Below, piece by piece: positions 1 through 6,695 of a DNA stretch of 7,975 bases. The DNA comes from Candidatus Krumholzibacteriia bacterium (GTDB lineage: Bacteria; Krumholzibacteriota; Krumholzibacteriia; LZORAL124-64-63): assembly GCA_014859985.1 (NCBI GenBank), contig JACZKN010000140.1, positions 1-7,975 of the forward strand, given 5' to 3'. Position numbers and translations under genes: made by a program. Within the stretch, counting starts at the first letter, position 1. The number at the start of each line of letters is the position of its first letter. The notes beneath the pieces were generated by a model. That model saw only the letters and a list, made by a program, of their open reading frames with translations, was not told the DNA's origin and ran no database searches.

Positions 1-2
1 GG

Positions 3-467
3 CCGGTGCGGGGCGGCCGCCTGCTGGCGGCCCTGGAACTGGGGCAGCGGGCGGGCGAGGCCCTGCCGCCCTACGGCCCGGCGGTGCGGCGGCCACAGGA
101 CTGCCATGCGCTCCTGCGGCGGGAATTTCGCGGTCTTGACAGGGAGCGGTTCCTCGCGCTTTATCTCGATACGAGGCACCGCATCACGGACGTGGAGACG
201 GTCTCGGTGGGTTCGCTGAACGCGTCGCTGGTCCACCCGCGCGAGGTGTTCCGGCCCGCCGTGGCCATGCGCGCCGCGGCCGTGATCGTGGCCCACAACC
301 ACCCCTCGGGTTGCGCCGAGCCCAGCGGGGACGACCTCGAGCTGACGGGGCGCCTCGACCGCTGCGGCGAACTGCTGGGCATCGCGCTGCTGGACCACCT
401 CGTGGTCGGGGCCGACGAGATCGTCAGCATCAGGGAATACGGCTGGCCGACGGCATCCGGCGCCTGA
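3..467 (+). CDS. radC: RadC-family JAMM/MPN domain protein, C-terminal part (5' end outside window)
   Basis: This is the last ~154 codons of a RadC (UPF0758) protein. The family is usually about 220-230 residues, so the N-terminal helix-hairpin-helix region lies upstream. A GTG at 6 is in frame, but the residues after it (GRLLAALELGQRAGEA) match the internal linker of RadC, so it is not the true start. The JAMM metalloprotease-like signature is complete: a Glu in H-P-R-E-V-F (codon 243-245), then H-N-H-P-S-G with the two His codons at 294 and 300, then an Asp eleven residues after the second His (codon 333). A zinc-binding fold is therefore expected. The family was named for DNA repair, but its biochemical role is unsettled. 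The gene ends 32 bases before mreB in the same direction; radC next to mreBCD is a common arrangement, and co-transcription is possible. Confidence 0.93.
   Translation, partial: PVRGGRLLAALELGQRAGEALPPYGPAVRRPQDCHALLRREFRGLDRERFLALYLDTRHRITDVETVSVGSLNASLVHPREVFRPAVAMRAAAVIVAHNHPSGCAEPSGDDLELTGRLDRCGELLGIALLDHLVVGADEIVSIREYGWPTASGA
136..165 (+). promoter_or_regulatory. possible sigma-70-like promoter inside radC
   Basis: TTGACA at 136-141 is an exact -35 consensus. It is followed, 17-18 bases on, by the AT-rich stretch CTTTATC (159-165), which matches the -10 consensus at only about three of six positions. The patch is less GC-rich than its surroundings, but it also encodes a conserved RadC segment (FLALYLDTRH). 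If real, it would transcribe mreB with a leader of roughly 320 bases. This is a weak call from pattern alone. Confidence 0.18.
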
Positions 468-483
468 GGCGGCCGCCACCTCC

Positions 484-490
484 GAAAGGA
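484..490 (+). promoter_or_regulatory. ribosome binding site that fixes the mreB start
   Basis: GAAAGGA ends nine bases before the ATG at 500. The open frame continues upstream to 311 within radC, but those residues are not MreB-like. The Shine-Dalgarno and the family-typical N-terminus MLKRLQGMFTND both put the start at 500. Confidence 0.7.
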
Positions 491-499
491 CTCGGGACC

Positions 500-1534
500 A
501 TGCTCAAGCGCCTGCAGGGGATGTTCACCAACGACATCGCGATCGACCTGGGCACCGCCAACACCCTCGTCTACATCAAGGGCAAGGGCATCGTGCTGAA
601 CCAGCCGTCGGTCGTCGCCCTGGACAAGAGCACGGGCAAGGTCTACGCCGTGGGCGCCGAGGCCAAGGCCATGCTCGGCAAGACCCCCGAGGCCATCGCC
701 GCCATCCGCCCCATGAAGGACGGCGTGATCGCGGACTTCGAGGTCACCGAGTACATGCTGCGCGAGTTCATCAAGATCGCGCAGAAGAAGCGCCACTTCA
801 TCGCGCCGCGCATCGTGATCTGCGTGCCCTCGGGCATCACCGAGGTGGAGAAGCGGGCCGTCAGGGACAGCGCCAAGCACGCCGGGGCCCGCGAAGTGTT
901 CCTGGTGGCCGAGCCGATGGCCGCGGCCATCGGCGTGGGCCTGCCGGTGGACCAGCCCTCGGGCAACATGATCATCGACATCGGCGGCGGCACCAGCGAG
1001 ATCGCCGTGATCGCGCTCAACGGCATCGTCTGCGATACCTCGGTGCGGGTGGGCGGCGACGAGCTGGACGAGGCCATCGTCAACTACGTCAAGAAGAACC
1101 ACAACCTGCTGATCGGCGACCAGACCGCGGAGAACATCAAGAAGACCATCGGCTCGGCCCACAAAACGGGCGACGAGCGCGAGATGGAGGTCAAGGGCCT
1201 GTACCAGGTGTCGGGCGTGCCCAAGACCATCAAGATCTCGTCGGTGGAGATCCGCGAGGCCCTGCAGGAGCCGATCCAGTCCATCTGCGACGCGCTCAAG
1301 CACGCGCTGGAACAGACGCCCCCCGAACTGGCGGCGGACATCAAGGACCGCGGCATCGTGCTCACGGGCGGCGGCGCGCTGCTGCGGGGCCTGCCCGAAC
1401 TGCTGCGCGAGCAGACCGACCTGCCCATCAACGTCATGGACGACCCGCTGTTCTGCGTGGTCCTGGGCACCGGCAAGATCCTCGACGACTTCGAGCGCTA
1501 CCGGCCCGTGATCATGAAGGGCGGGCGGTCATAG
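500..1534 (+). CDS. mreB: rod shape-determining protein MreB (bacterial actin)
   Basis: MreB is an actin-fold ATPase. It forms membrane-bound filaments that orient the elongasome during side-wall peptidoglycan synthesis. The product is 344 residues (E. coli MreB is 347). The N-terminus (MLKRLQGMF) resembles the amphipathic membrane-binding helix of Gram-negative MreB. Nucleotide-binding motifs are intact: phosphate-1 DLGTANTLVY at residues 16-25, phosphate-2 DIGGGTSE at 160-167 and the adenosine motif LTGGGALL at 288-295. Conserved stretches such as VCVPSGITEVEKRAV-like and AEPMAAAIG are also present, and no insertion or frameshift is seen. It is the first gene of the shape cluster; its stop is four bases before mreC. 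Identification is secure. Confidence 0.98.
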   Translation: MLKRLQGMFTNDIAIDLGTANTLVYIKGKGIVLNQPSVVALDKSTGKVYAVGAEAKAMLGKTPEAIAAIRPMKDGVIADFEVTEYMLREFIKIAQKKRHFIAPRIVICVPSGITEVEKRAVRDSAKHAGAREVFLVAEPMAAAIGVGLPVDQPSGNMIIDIGGGTSEIAVIALNGIVCDTSVRVGGDELDEAIVNYVKKNHNLLIGDQTAENIKKTIGSAHKTGDEREMEVKGLYQVSGVPKTIKISSVEIREALQEPIQSICDALKHALEQTPPELAADIKDRGIVLTGGGALLRGLPELLREQTDLPINVMDDPLFCVVLGTGKILDDFERYRPVIMKGGRS

Positions 1535-1538
1535 CACC

Positions 1539-2378
1539 ATGTCGATGCGCGCGCCGAACCTGGCCCTGGACCGCGAAACAGTCGTGTTCGCGGTCTGCGC
1601 GCTCCTGGCGGTGACGCTGCTGGCCCTGCCGCGCGACGCCCGCGTGCTGGTGGCCGACCGCCTGGCCGCCGTGCTGACGGGCCCCTACTGGTCGGTGCGC
1701 AACTTCGGCGAGGACGTGGGCAGGGTGCACGAGCGCAACGCCTGGCTCCAGGAGCGGGTGGTGCAGCTCGAACTGCAGGCGGCGGCCGGCGAGCGCATGC
1801 AGCGCGACGCCCTGCGCCTGGCCGGACCGGCGCTGGACCCGGGCTACGAGGGCGAACTCGTGCCCTGCCGGGTGGTCATGCGCGAGCGCGGCCGCTTCGC
1901 CACCATGATCAAGATCGAGAGCCTGGTGCCCGTGGCCTGGGAACCGTGGCTGCCGGTGATCTCGCAGGCCGGCTACCTCGGGCGGCTGCGCTCGGTCATC
2001 AACGACCGCGAGGCCTGGGTCGAGCTGCTGACCGCCCCCGATTTCGCGCTGGGGGTGGAGTTCGAGCGCACGGGCCTGCTGGGCATCCTGCGCCCGCGTG
2101 CCGACGCCTTCGTGGTGGAGATGGTGGGGCGCGACGAGGACGTGCTGGCAGGGGACCTGGTGATCACCTCGGGTATCGCCGAGGTCACCCGCCGCGGCGA
2201 CGACCCCGCCGCCGCCGCGGTGACGCCCCGCGGGTTCCCCGTCGGCACGGTCAGCCGCGTCGACACGCCCACGGACCAGATCTTCAAGGGCATCGAGCTG
2301 GAGCCGGCCGCGGACTTCGACTACAACGAGACCGTGTTCGTGGTGGTGCCCCTGGGCGGCGGGAGGGGGCGGCGGTGA
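1539..2378 (+). CDS. mreC: rod shape-determining protein MreC
   Basis: MreC is a periplasmic scaffold that dimerises and activates PBP2-RodA while contacting MreD and MreB. The 279-residue product has a short cytoplasmic tail, one membrane helix at about 14-30 (TVVFAVCALLAVTLLAL), a coiled-coil-like segment at about 53-95, and then the paired beta domains. Family-typical stretches are VINDREAWVELLT (153-165), GDLVITSGI (205-213) and PRGFPVGTVSRV (230-241). About ten extra Ala/Asp/Pro-rich residues separate the last two. ATG 1539 is taken as the start; a second ATG at 1545 (residue 3) is possible, and the only upstream purine run (GAAGGGCGGG, 1516-1525) is rather far away. The Gly/Arg-rich tail (GGGRGRR) is encoded by the bases that also provide the mreD ribosome binding site. 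The stop overlaps the mreD start as GTGA. Confidence 0.95.
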   Translation: MSMRAPNLALDRETVVFAVCALLAVTLLALPRDARVLVADRLAAVLTGPYWSVRNFGEDVGRVHERNAWLQERVVQLELQAAAGERMQRDALRLAGPALDPGYEGELVPCRVVMRERGRFATMIKIESLVPVAWEPWLPVISQAGYLGRLRSVINDREAWVELLTAPDFALGVEFERTGLLGILRPRADAFVVEMVGRDEDVLAGDLVITSGIAEVTRRGDDPAAAAVTPRGFPVGTVSRVDTPTDQIFKGIELEPAADFDYNETVFVVVPLGGGRGRR

Positions 2379-2866
2379 TCGGCTTCCTGCGCACGACCGT
2401 GGTGTGGGTGCTGGTGGCCTTCCTGGGCGAGACCCTGGTCGGCCCCTGGATCGACATCCGGGGGATCTCGCCCGACTTCGCGATCATCGCGCTGGTGCTG
2501 CTGGGCCTGGCGGCGGGCGCGGTCCCGGCCACGGTGGGCGGCTTCGTCCTGGGCCTGGTCCAGGACCTGGCCAACCCGACCCTGCTGGGCCTGAACGCCC
2601 TCTGCAAGACCGGTCTCGGCTACCTCGTAGGAAGGGCGCGGGGGCGGCTCGTGTACGGCCTGCCGGTGGTGGAGATCCTGGTCCTGGTGCTGGCGGTCGT
2701 CGCCCACGACCTCGTCTTCCTGCTGGTGCAGAGCCGGCTGAGCGACGACGCGTTCCTGACGCCCCTGTTCACGCGCACCCTGCCCACGGCCCTTTACACC
2801 GGCGTGGCGGGGGTGCCCGTGATCCGGCTGGCCGAGTTCTTCGGCATCCTCGGCCGGGAGGATTGA
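2375..2866 (+). CDS. mreD: rod shape-determining protein MreD
   Basis: MreD is a small integral membrane partner of MreC in the elongasome. The product is 163 residues, the usual size, and is mostly hydrophobic with five to six likely membrane helices (about 6-23, 34-48, 50-65, 75-87, 97-118 and 137-155). The recognisable family segment is GFVLGLVQDLANPTLLGLNA (56-75) followed by KTGLGYLVG. The start is GTG 2375, overlapping the mreC stop by four bases, with a strong GGGAGGGGG at 2361-2369. The same open frame runs upstream to 1946, but that part is Arg/Pro-rich out-of-frame MreC sequence and was excluded. The stop is one base before the PBP2 GTG, so translational coupling on both sides is likely. 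Confidence 0.92.
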   Translation: MIGFLRTTVVWVLVAFLGETLVGPWIDIRGISPDFAIIALVLLGLAAGAVPATVGGFVLGLVQDLANPTLLGLNALCKTGLGYLVGRARGRLVYGLPVVEILVLVLAVVAHDLVFLLVQSRLSDDAFLTPLFTRTLPTALYTGVAGVPVIRLAEFFGILGRED

Positions 2867-2867
2867 G

Positions 2868-4637
2868 GTGGACGGCGGGCGGGATGCCTACCTGCGCAGC
2901 AGGGTGCTCCGGGTGGTCGTCGCGGCGGCGCTGTTGATCCTCGTGGTCAACCTCTTCGTGATGACGGTGCCCCAGCACGGCTACTACGAGGGCAAGGCCC
3001 TGCGCAACCGCCAGGACCGCTTCCGCGTGCGCGCCCCCCGCGGCCGCATCCTCGACCGCCACGGCACGGTGGTGGCCGACAACAAGTTCATCGCCGACAT
3101 CACCGTGCCCGGGACGGCCCTGGGCGACGCGGGTCCCGATTCGACCCTCGAGCGCCTGCTCGCCTGGTTCGACCTGCCGCGCCAGGAGACCCTGGACCGC
3201 CTGGCGGCGCAGCAGGAGCGCGGGCGCGGCCGGCTGGTGCTGGTGGCCAACGCGGACATGCCCCGGGTGGCGGCGGTGGAGGAGCGGGGACGGCAGCTGC
3301 CGGACGTGCGGGTCGAGGCCCGGGCCCGCCGCCGCTACGCCTACGGGGACCTGCTGGCCCACGTGATCGGCTACGTGGGCGAGGTGGGACAGGCGGACCT
3401 GGACACCACCGGCGGCGTCCTGGGCTACCGCCAGGGCGACCAGGTGGGCAAGCAGGGGGTCGAGGCCGCCTGGGAGGAGCGCCTGCGCGGCGCCAACGGC
3501 ATGAAGCTGGAGGAGGTCAATGCCACCGGGCGCATCGTCGGGCGCGCGCCGGTCTGGCTGCGCGAGGTGGTGCCCGGGCAGGACGTCACCCTGTCGCTGT
3601 CGCTGCCGCTGCAGCAGAGCCTGGCCGCGGCGGTCGGCGACCGCGCCGGGGCCGCCGTGGTCCTGGCCGTCAGGACCGGCGAGGTGCTGGCTGCGGTCTC
3701 GCTGCCTTCCTTCGACCCCAATCTCCTGACGGTGAGCATCTCGCCCGAGGACTGGCAGCGCCTGGTCGGGGACCCGGCCAAGCCCTTCTTCAACCGCATC
3801 GTGCAGGCCACCTACCCGCCGGGGTCCATCTACAAGACCATCACCTCGCTGGCGGGCCTGCAGCTGGGCCTGGTGGGACCGCACAGCGTGCTGGACCCCT
3901 GCAACGGCGGCATGATGTTCGGCAACCGCTACTTCCGCTGCTGGAAGCGGACCGGCCACGGCTCGGTGGACCACGTGGAGGCCATGGTCCAGTCCTGCGA
4001 CACCTTCTACTACCAGCTGGGCCTGCGCCTGGACATCGACCAGCTCGCCTGGGCGGCGCGGGCCTTCGGGCTGGGCAGCCGCGTCTCGGGGATCTTTCCC
4101 GAGGAGGCCGAGGGGATCGTGCCGGACTCGGCCTGGTACGACCACCGATTCGGCCCCAGGCGCTGGACCCGGGGCGTGCTGCTGAACAACGCCATCGGCC
4201 AGGGCGAGCTGCTGGTCACGCCCCTGCAGATGGCGGTGCTGGCGGGACGGCTGGCCTCGGACGGCCGCATGCCCGACCCGGTCTTCGTGATCGACCCGGC
4301 CCGGCCGCGGACGCCGCCCGAGCCCCTGCCGTTCGCGCCGCAGCACCTGCGCTGGGTGCAGGAGGCCATGCTCAGGACGGTCGCCACCGGTACGGGCCGC
4401 GGCGCCGCCCTGGCGGACGTGGCGGTGGCGGGCAAGACCAGCACGGCCCAGAACCCCCACGGCGAGGACCACGCCTGGTTCATGGCCTGGGCACCTGCCG
4501 GGGCGCCGGAGGTGGTGCTGGCGGTGATCCTCGAGAATGCGGGCTCGGGCGGCGCCGAGGCTGCGCCGGTGGCCGGCCGCTGGTTCGCCGACTACTTCCG
4601 CCTGAAGGCGGAGCTGGGGCTGGAGGTGCTGCCGTGA
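2868..4637 (+). CDS. mrdA: penicillin-binding protein 2 (class B peptidoglycan DD-transpeptidase)
   Basis: PBP2 cross-links peptidoglycan strands made by RodA during elongation and is a beta-lactam target. The product is 589 residues (E. coli PBP2 is 633). It has one membrane anchor at about 13-34, then the dimerisation/pedestal domain with RAPRGRILDRHG at 55-66, then the transpeptidase domain. Active-site motifs are SIYK at 320-323 (nucleophile Ser320 in YPPGS), S-C-D at 376-378 and K-T-S at 523-525. KTG would be expected at the last motif. The following QNPHGEDHAWFMA is typical of MrdA rather than FtsI. Asp343, Cys345, Cys358, His364 and Cys377 form a possible metal site. The start is GTG 2868, with GGGAGG at 2856-2861. 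The stop overlaps the rodA GTG by four bases, as expected for partners made together. Confidence 0.96.
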   Translation: MDGGRDAYLRSRVLRVVVAAALLILVVNLFVMTVPQHGYYEGKALRNRQDRFRVRAPRGRILDRHGTVVADNKFIADITVPGTALGDAGPDSTLERLLAWFDLPRQETLDRLAAQQERGRGRLVLVANADMPRVAAVEERGRQLPDVRVEARARRRYAYGDLLAHVIGYVGEVGQADLDTTGGVLGYRQGDQVGKQGVEAAWEERLRGANGMKLEEVNATGRIVGRAPVWLREVVPGQDVTLSLSLPLQQSLAAAVGDRAGAAVVLAVRTGEVLAAVSLPSFDPNLLTVSISPEDWQRLVGDPAKPFFNRIVQATYPPGSIYKTITSLAGLQLGLVGPHSVLDPCNGGMMFGNRYFRCWKRTGHGSVDHVEAMVQSCDTFYYQLGLRLDIDQLAWAARAFGLGSRVSGIFPEEAEGIVPDSAWYDHRFGPRRWTRGVLLNNAIGQGELLVTPLQMAVLAGRLASDGRMPDPVFVIDPARPRTPPEPLPFAPQHLRWVQEAMLRTVATGTGRGAALADVAVAGKTSTAQNPHGEDHAWFMAWAPAGAPEVVLAVILENAGSGGAEAAPVAGRWFADYFRLKAELGLEVLP

Positions 4638-5899
4638 TCGGACTGCTGCTGCCTCCGGGGGACAAGCGCATCTTCCTGGCCTGGCTGCTGCTGTGCCTGG
4701 CCAGCCTGGCGATCCTGTGGTCGGTGACCGAGCCGATCCGCGGGCCCTACGAGCAGCCGGACCCCGGCGTCGCCAAGTCGGTGTTCTGGCGGCAGGCGGC
4801 CTTTCTGCTGGTCAGCTGGTTCGCGCTGCTGCTGGCCTCGCGGCTGCCCCTGCGCTACCTGGAGCACTCGGCGCTGCCGGTCTACCTGGTGATGGTGCTG
4901 CTGCTGGTGCTGGTGCTGGTGGCGGGTCCGCACATCGGGGGCGCGCAGCGCTGGCTGGTGCTGGGCCCGCTGCGCCTGCAGCCGGCCGAACCGGCCAAGG
5001 TGGCCCTGGTGCTGGTGCTGGCCAACGTCCTGGGCCGCAGCGGCGTGGGCGGGCGCAGCCTCCCGGCCACGGTGCTTTCGTTCCTGCTGATGCTGGTGCC
5101 CATGGTGCTGGTGCTGCGGGAGCCCGACCTGGGCACCAGCCTGGTCTTCGTGGCGATCTGGGTGGGCATGGTGTTCTGGGCCGGCATGCCGGGTCTCCTG
5201 CTGGTGGGAGCGGCCAGCGCCGTGCTCAGCTCGGTGATCATGTTCTATTCCGAGTCCATCGCCCGCAACCCGTGGCCCTGGGGGGTGTACCTGCTGCTGG
5301 TGGTCGGGCTGCTCTTTTTGGCCCGCATCGGGGTCGTGGCCAAGGTCATGCTCCTGGCGGTGAACGTCGCCACGGGCATCGGCATCCCCGTGGTCTGGGA
5401 CCGCCTGCAGCCGTACCAGCAGGACCGCATCCTGACCTTCTTCGACCCCAGCCAGGACGAGTTCGGCACCGCCTACCAGGCCATCCAGTCCAAGGTGGCC
5501 ATCGGCTCGGGCGGGCTGTTCGGGACCCACTACCTGCAGGGCACCCAGAAGGGCCTGGCCTTCCTGCCGGAGCGGCACACCGACTTCATCTTCTCGGTGG
5601 TGGGCGAGGAGCTGGGCTTCTTCGGGGCGGTGGCGATCCTCTTCCTGTTCGCGGTGATCCTGCTGCGGGGGATCGTCCACGCCGAGGCGGCCCGCAAGCC
5701 CTTCGCCAGCTTCCTGGCGGTGGGGGCGGTTTCCTACTTCACTTTCCACGTGGTGGTGAACGTGGCGATCACCACCGGCCTGCTGCCGGTCACCGGTCTG
5801 CCCCTGCCGCTGCTCAGCTACGGCGGCTCGAGCCTGCTGGCCAGCTCGGTGATGCTGGGCCTGCTGCTGAACGTCAGTTCGCGCACCTTCGACGACTGA
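4634..5899 (+). CDS. mrdB: RodA, SEDS-family peptidoglycan glycosyltransferase
   Basis: RodA polymerises lipid II into glycan strands in complex with PBP2. The product is 421 residues, about 50 more than E. coli RodA (370). Family landmarks are GAQRWLVLGPLRLQPAEPAK (103-122), EPDLGTSL (163-170), the QSKVAIGSGGLFG block (285-297), FLPERHTDFIFSVVGEELG with Asp317 in the place of the catalytic Asp (E. coli D262), and the SEDS signature TTGLLPVTGLPLPLLSYGGS (380-399). The extra length lies between EPDLG and Asp317: residues about 211-254 look like two additional membrane helices. The start is GTG 4634 inside the PBP2 stop, with GGAGG at 4622-4626. The motifs and the PBP2 neighbour make RodA far more likely than FtsW. 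Confidence 0.96.
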   Translation: MIGLLLPPGDKRIFLAWLLLCLASLAILWSVTEPIRGPYEQPDPGVAKSVFWRQAAFLLVSWFALLLASRLPLRYLEHSALPVYLVMVLLLVLVLVAGPHIGGAQRWLVLGPLRLQPAEPAKVALVLVLANVLGRSGVGGRSLPATVLSFLLMLVPMVLVLREPDLGTSLVFVAIWVGMVFWAGMPGLLLVGAASAVLSSVIMFYSESIARNPWPWGVYLLLVVGLLFLARIGVVAKVMLLAVNVATGIGIPVVWDRLQPYQQDRILTFFDPSQDEFGTAYQAIQSKVAIGSGGLFGTHYLQGTQKGLAFLPERHTDFIFSVVGEELGFFGAVAILFLFAVILLRGIVHAEAARKPFASFLAVGAVSYFTFHVVVNVAITTGLLPVTGLPLPLLSYGGSSLLASSVMLGLLLNVSSRTFDD

Positions 5900-5902
5900 G
5901 CC

Positions 5903-5919
5903 GGGCGCCGCGGGCGCCC
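5903..5919 (+). other. GC-rich hairpin between rodA and lgt
   Basis: GGGCGCC (5903-5909) and GGCGCCC (5913-5919) form a perfect 7-bp all-GC stem with a 3-base loop. It sits four bases after the rodA stop and directly before the lgt ribosome binding site GAAAGG (5921-5926). No T-run follows, so it is not a standard intrinsic terminator. It could slow ribosome entry on lgt, mark a processing site or stabilise upstream mRNA. The structure is seen; any role is inference. Confidence 0.4.
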
Positions 5920-5930
5920 CGAAAGGCACC

Positions 5931-6695
5931 ATGTATCCGGAACTGTTCGGCGTCGTCAAGAGCTTCGGGCTGCTGCTGGCCGTCAGCTTCGCCGTGGGCA
6001 TGTGGCTGAGCGTGCGGCGGGCCCGGCCCTACGGCATCCGCAGCGAGACCGTGCTGGACCTGGTCTTCGTCGTGCTGGTGTCCAGCCTGGTGGGCGTGCG
6101 CCTGTTCTACGTGCTGACCCACCTGGGCAGCTTCGACCCCTGGTACCGGGCCTTCGCCATCTGGGACGGCGGGCTGACCCTCTACGGGGGTATCCTGCTG
6201 GCCATCCTGGCGGTGTGGTGGCAGGCGCGGCGGCGGGGCGTGGCGTTCCTGGACATCGCCGACATCTTCGCGCCGGGAGTGATGCTCGGCATCGGCATCA
6301 CGCGCATCGGCTGCTTCCTGGCGGGCTGCTGCTACGGTCTGCCCTGCGCCGGGGGCGTCTGCCTGCACTTCCCGCCCGGCTCGCCGGCCTGGCGGCAGTT
6401 CGGGCCGGTGGGGGTGCAGCCGTCGCAGCTTTACGGCTCGGCAGCCGGTTTCGCGGTGTTCGGCCTGCTGCTGCTGCTCGAGCGCTGGCGGCCGGCCCGG
6501 GGGGCGACCTTCGGGCGCTTCCTCGTGCTGTACGGCGTGGTGCGCTTCGCGGAGGACTTCACGCGCTACTACGAGCCCGACCAGGTGATGGCCCTGGGCT
6601 GGACCAACAACCAGTGGATCAGCGTCGCGATGGCGGCGGTGGGGGCGGCGGTGCTGTGGCGGATCCGCCGGGCGCGGACCGGGGTAGGGGCGTGA
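5931..6695 (+). CDS. lgt: Lgt-like prolipoprotein diacylglyceryl transferase (GCCYG subtype)
   Basis: Lgt moves diacylglycerol from phosphatidylglycerol to the lipobox Cys of prolipoproteins in the inner membrane. The product is 254 residues with about seven hydrophobic segments. Family layout is clear: IWDGGLTLYGG at 77-87, ITRIGCFLAGCCYG at 123-136, VQPSQLYG at 162-169 and VVRFAEDFTR at 203-212. By my alignment to E. coli Lgt from memory, Arg125, Gly136 and Arg205 match R143, G154 and R239. The positions of Y26, H103, N146, E151 and E243 carry Phe12, Tyr85, Cys128, Cys133 and Asp209. The G-C-C-Y-G form is, as I recall, common in other phyla under the Lgt name, so the gene is probably functional, though activity is not certain. 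The start is ATG 5931 with GAAAGG four bases before it. The stop overlaps aroE by GTGA. Confidence 0.85.
   Translation: MYPELFGVVKSFGLLLAVSFAVGMWLSVRRARPYGIRSETVLDLVFVVLVSSLVGVRLFYVLTHLGSFDPWYRAFAIWDGGLTLYGGILLAILAVWWQARRRGVAFLDIADIFAPGVMLGIGITRIGCFLAGCCYGLPCAGGVCLHFPPGSPAWRQFGPVGVQPSQLYGSAAGFAVFGLLLLLERWRPARGATFGRFLVLYGVVRFAEDFTRYYEPDQVMALGWTNNQWISVAMAAVGAAVLWRIRRARTGVGA

Noticed and set aside
311..499. N-terminal extension of MreB back to 311
   Set aside because: The added residues are Arg/Pro-rich, overlap radC in another frame and do not resemble MreB; the Shine-Dalgarno at 484-490 and the conserved N-terminus point to ATG 500.
161..1303. 380-residue reverse-strand frame opposite radC and mreB
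   Set aside because: Its Leu/Asp/His-rich composition reflects antisense MreB codons; MreB itself is unmistakable on the other strand.
2769..4472. 567-residue open frame on the reverse strand opposite PBP2
   Set aside because: Its translation is rich in His, Arg, Gln and Gly with no recognisable domain, and it is antisense to a fully conserved PBP2. Long antisense frames are expected where third codon positions are mostly G or C.
4889..4925. Near-tandem CTG/GTG repeat in rodA
   Set aside because: It encodes a Leu/Val membrane helix (VMVLLLVLVLVAG) of RodA and needs no explanation as a separate repeat element.
4592..6001. 469-residue open frame on the reverse strand opposite rodA
   Set aside because: It is a low-complexity Gln/His/Arg-rich product, the mirror of Leu/Val codons in RodA membrane helices. 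It has no family features.
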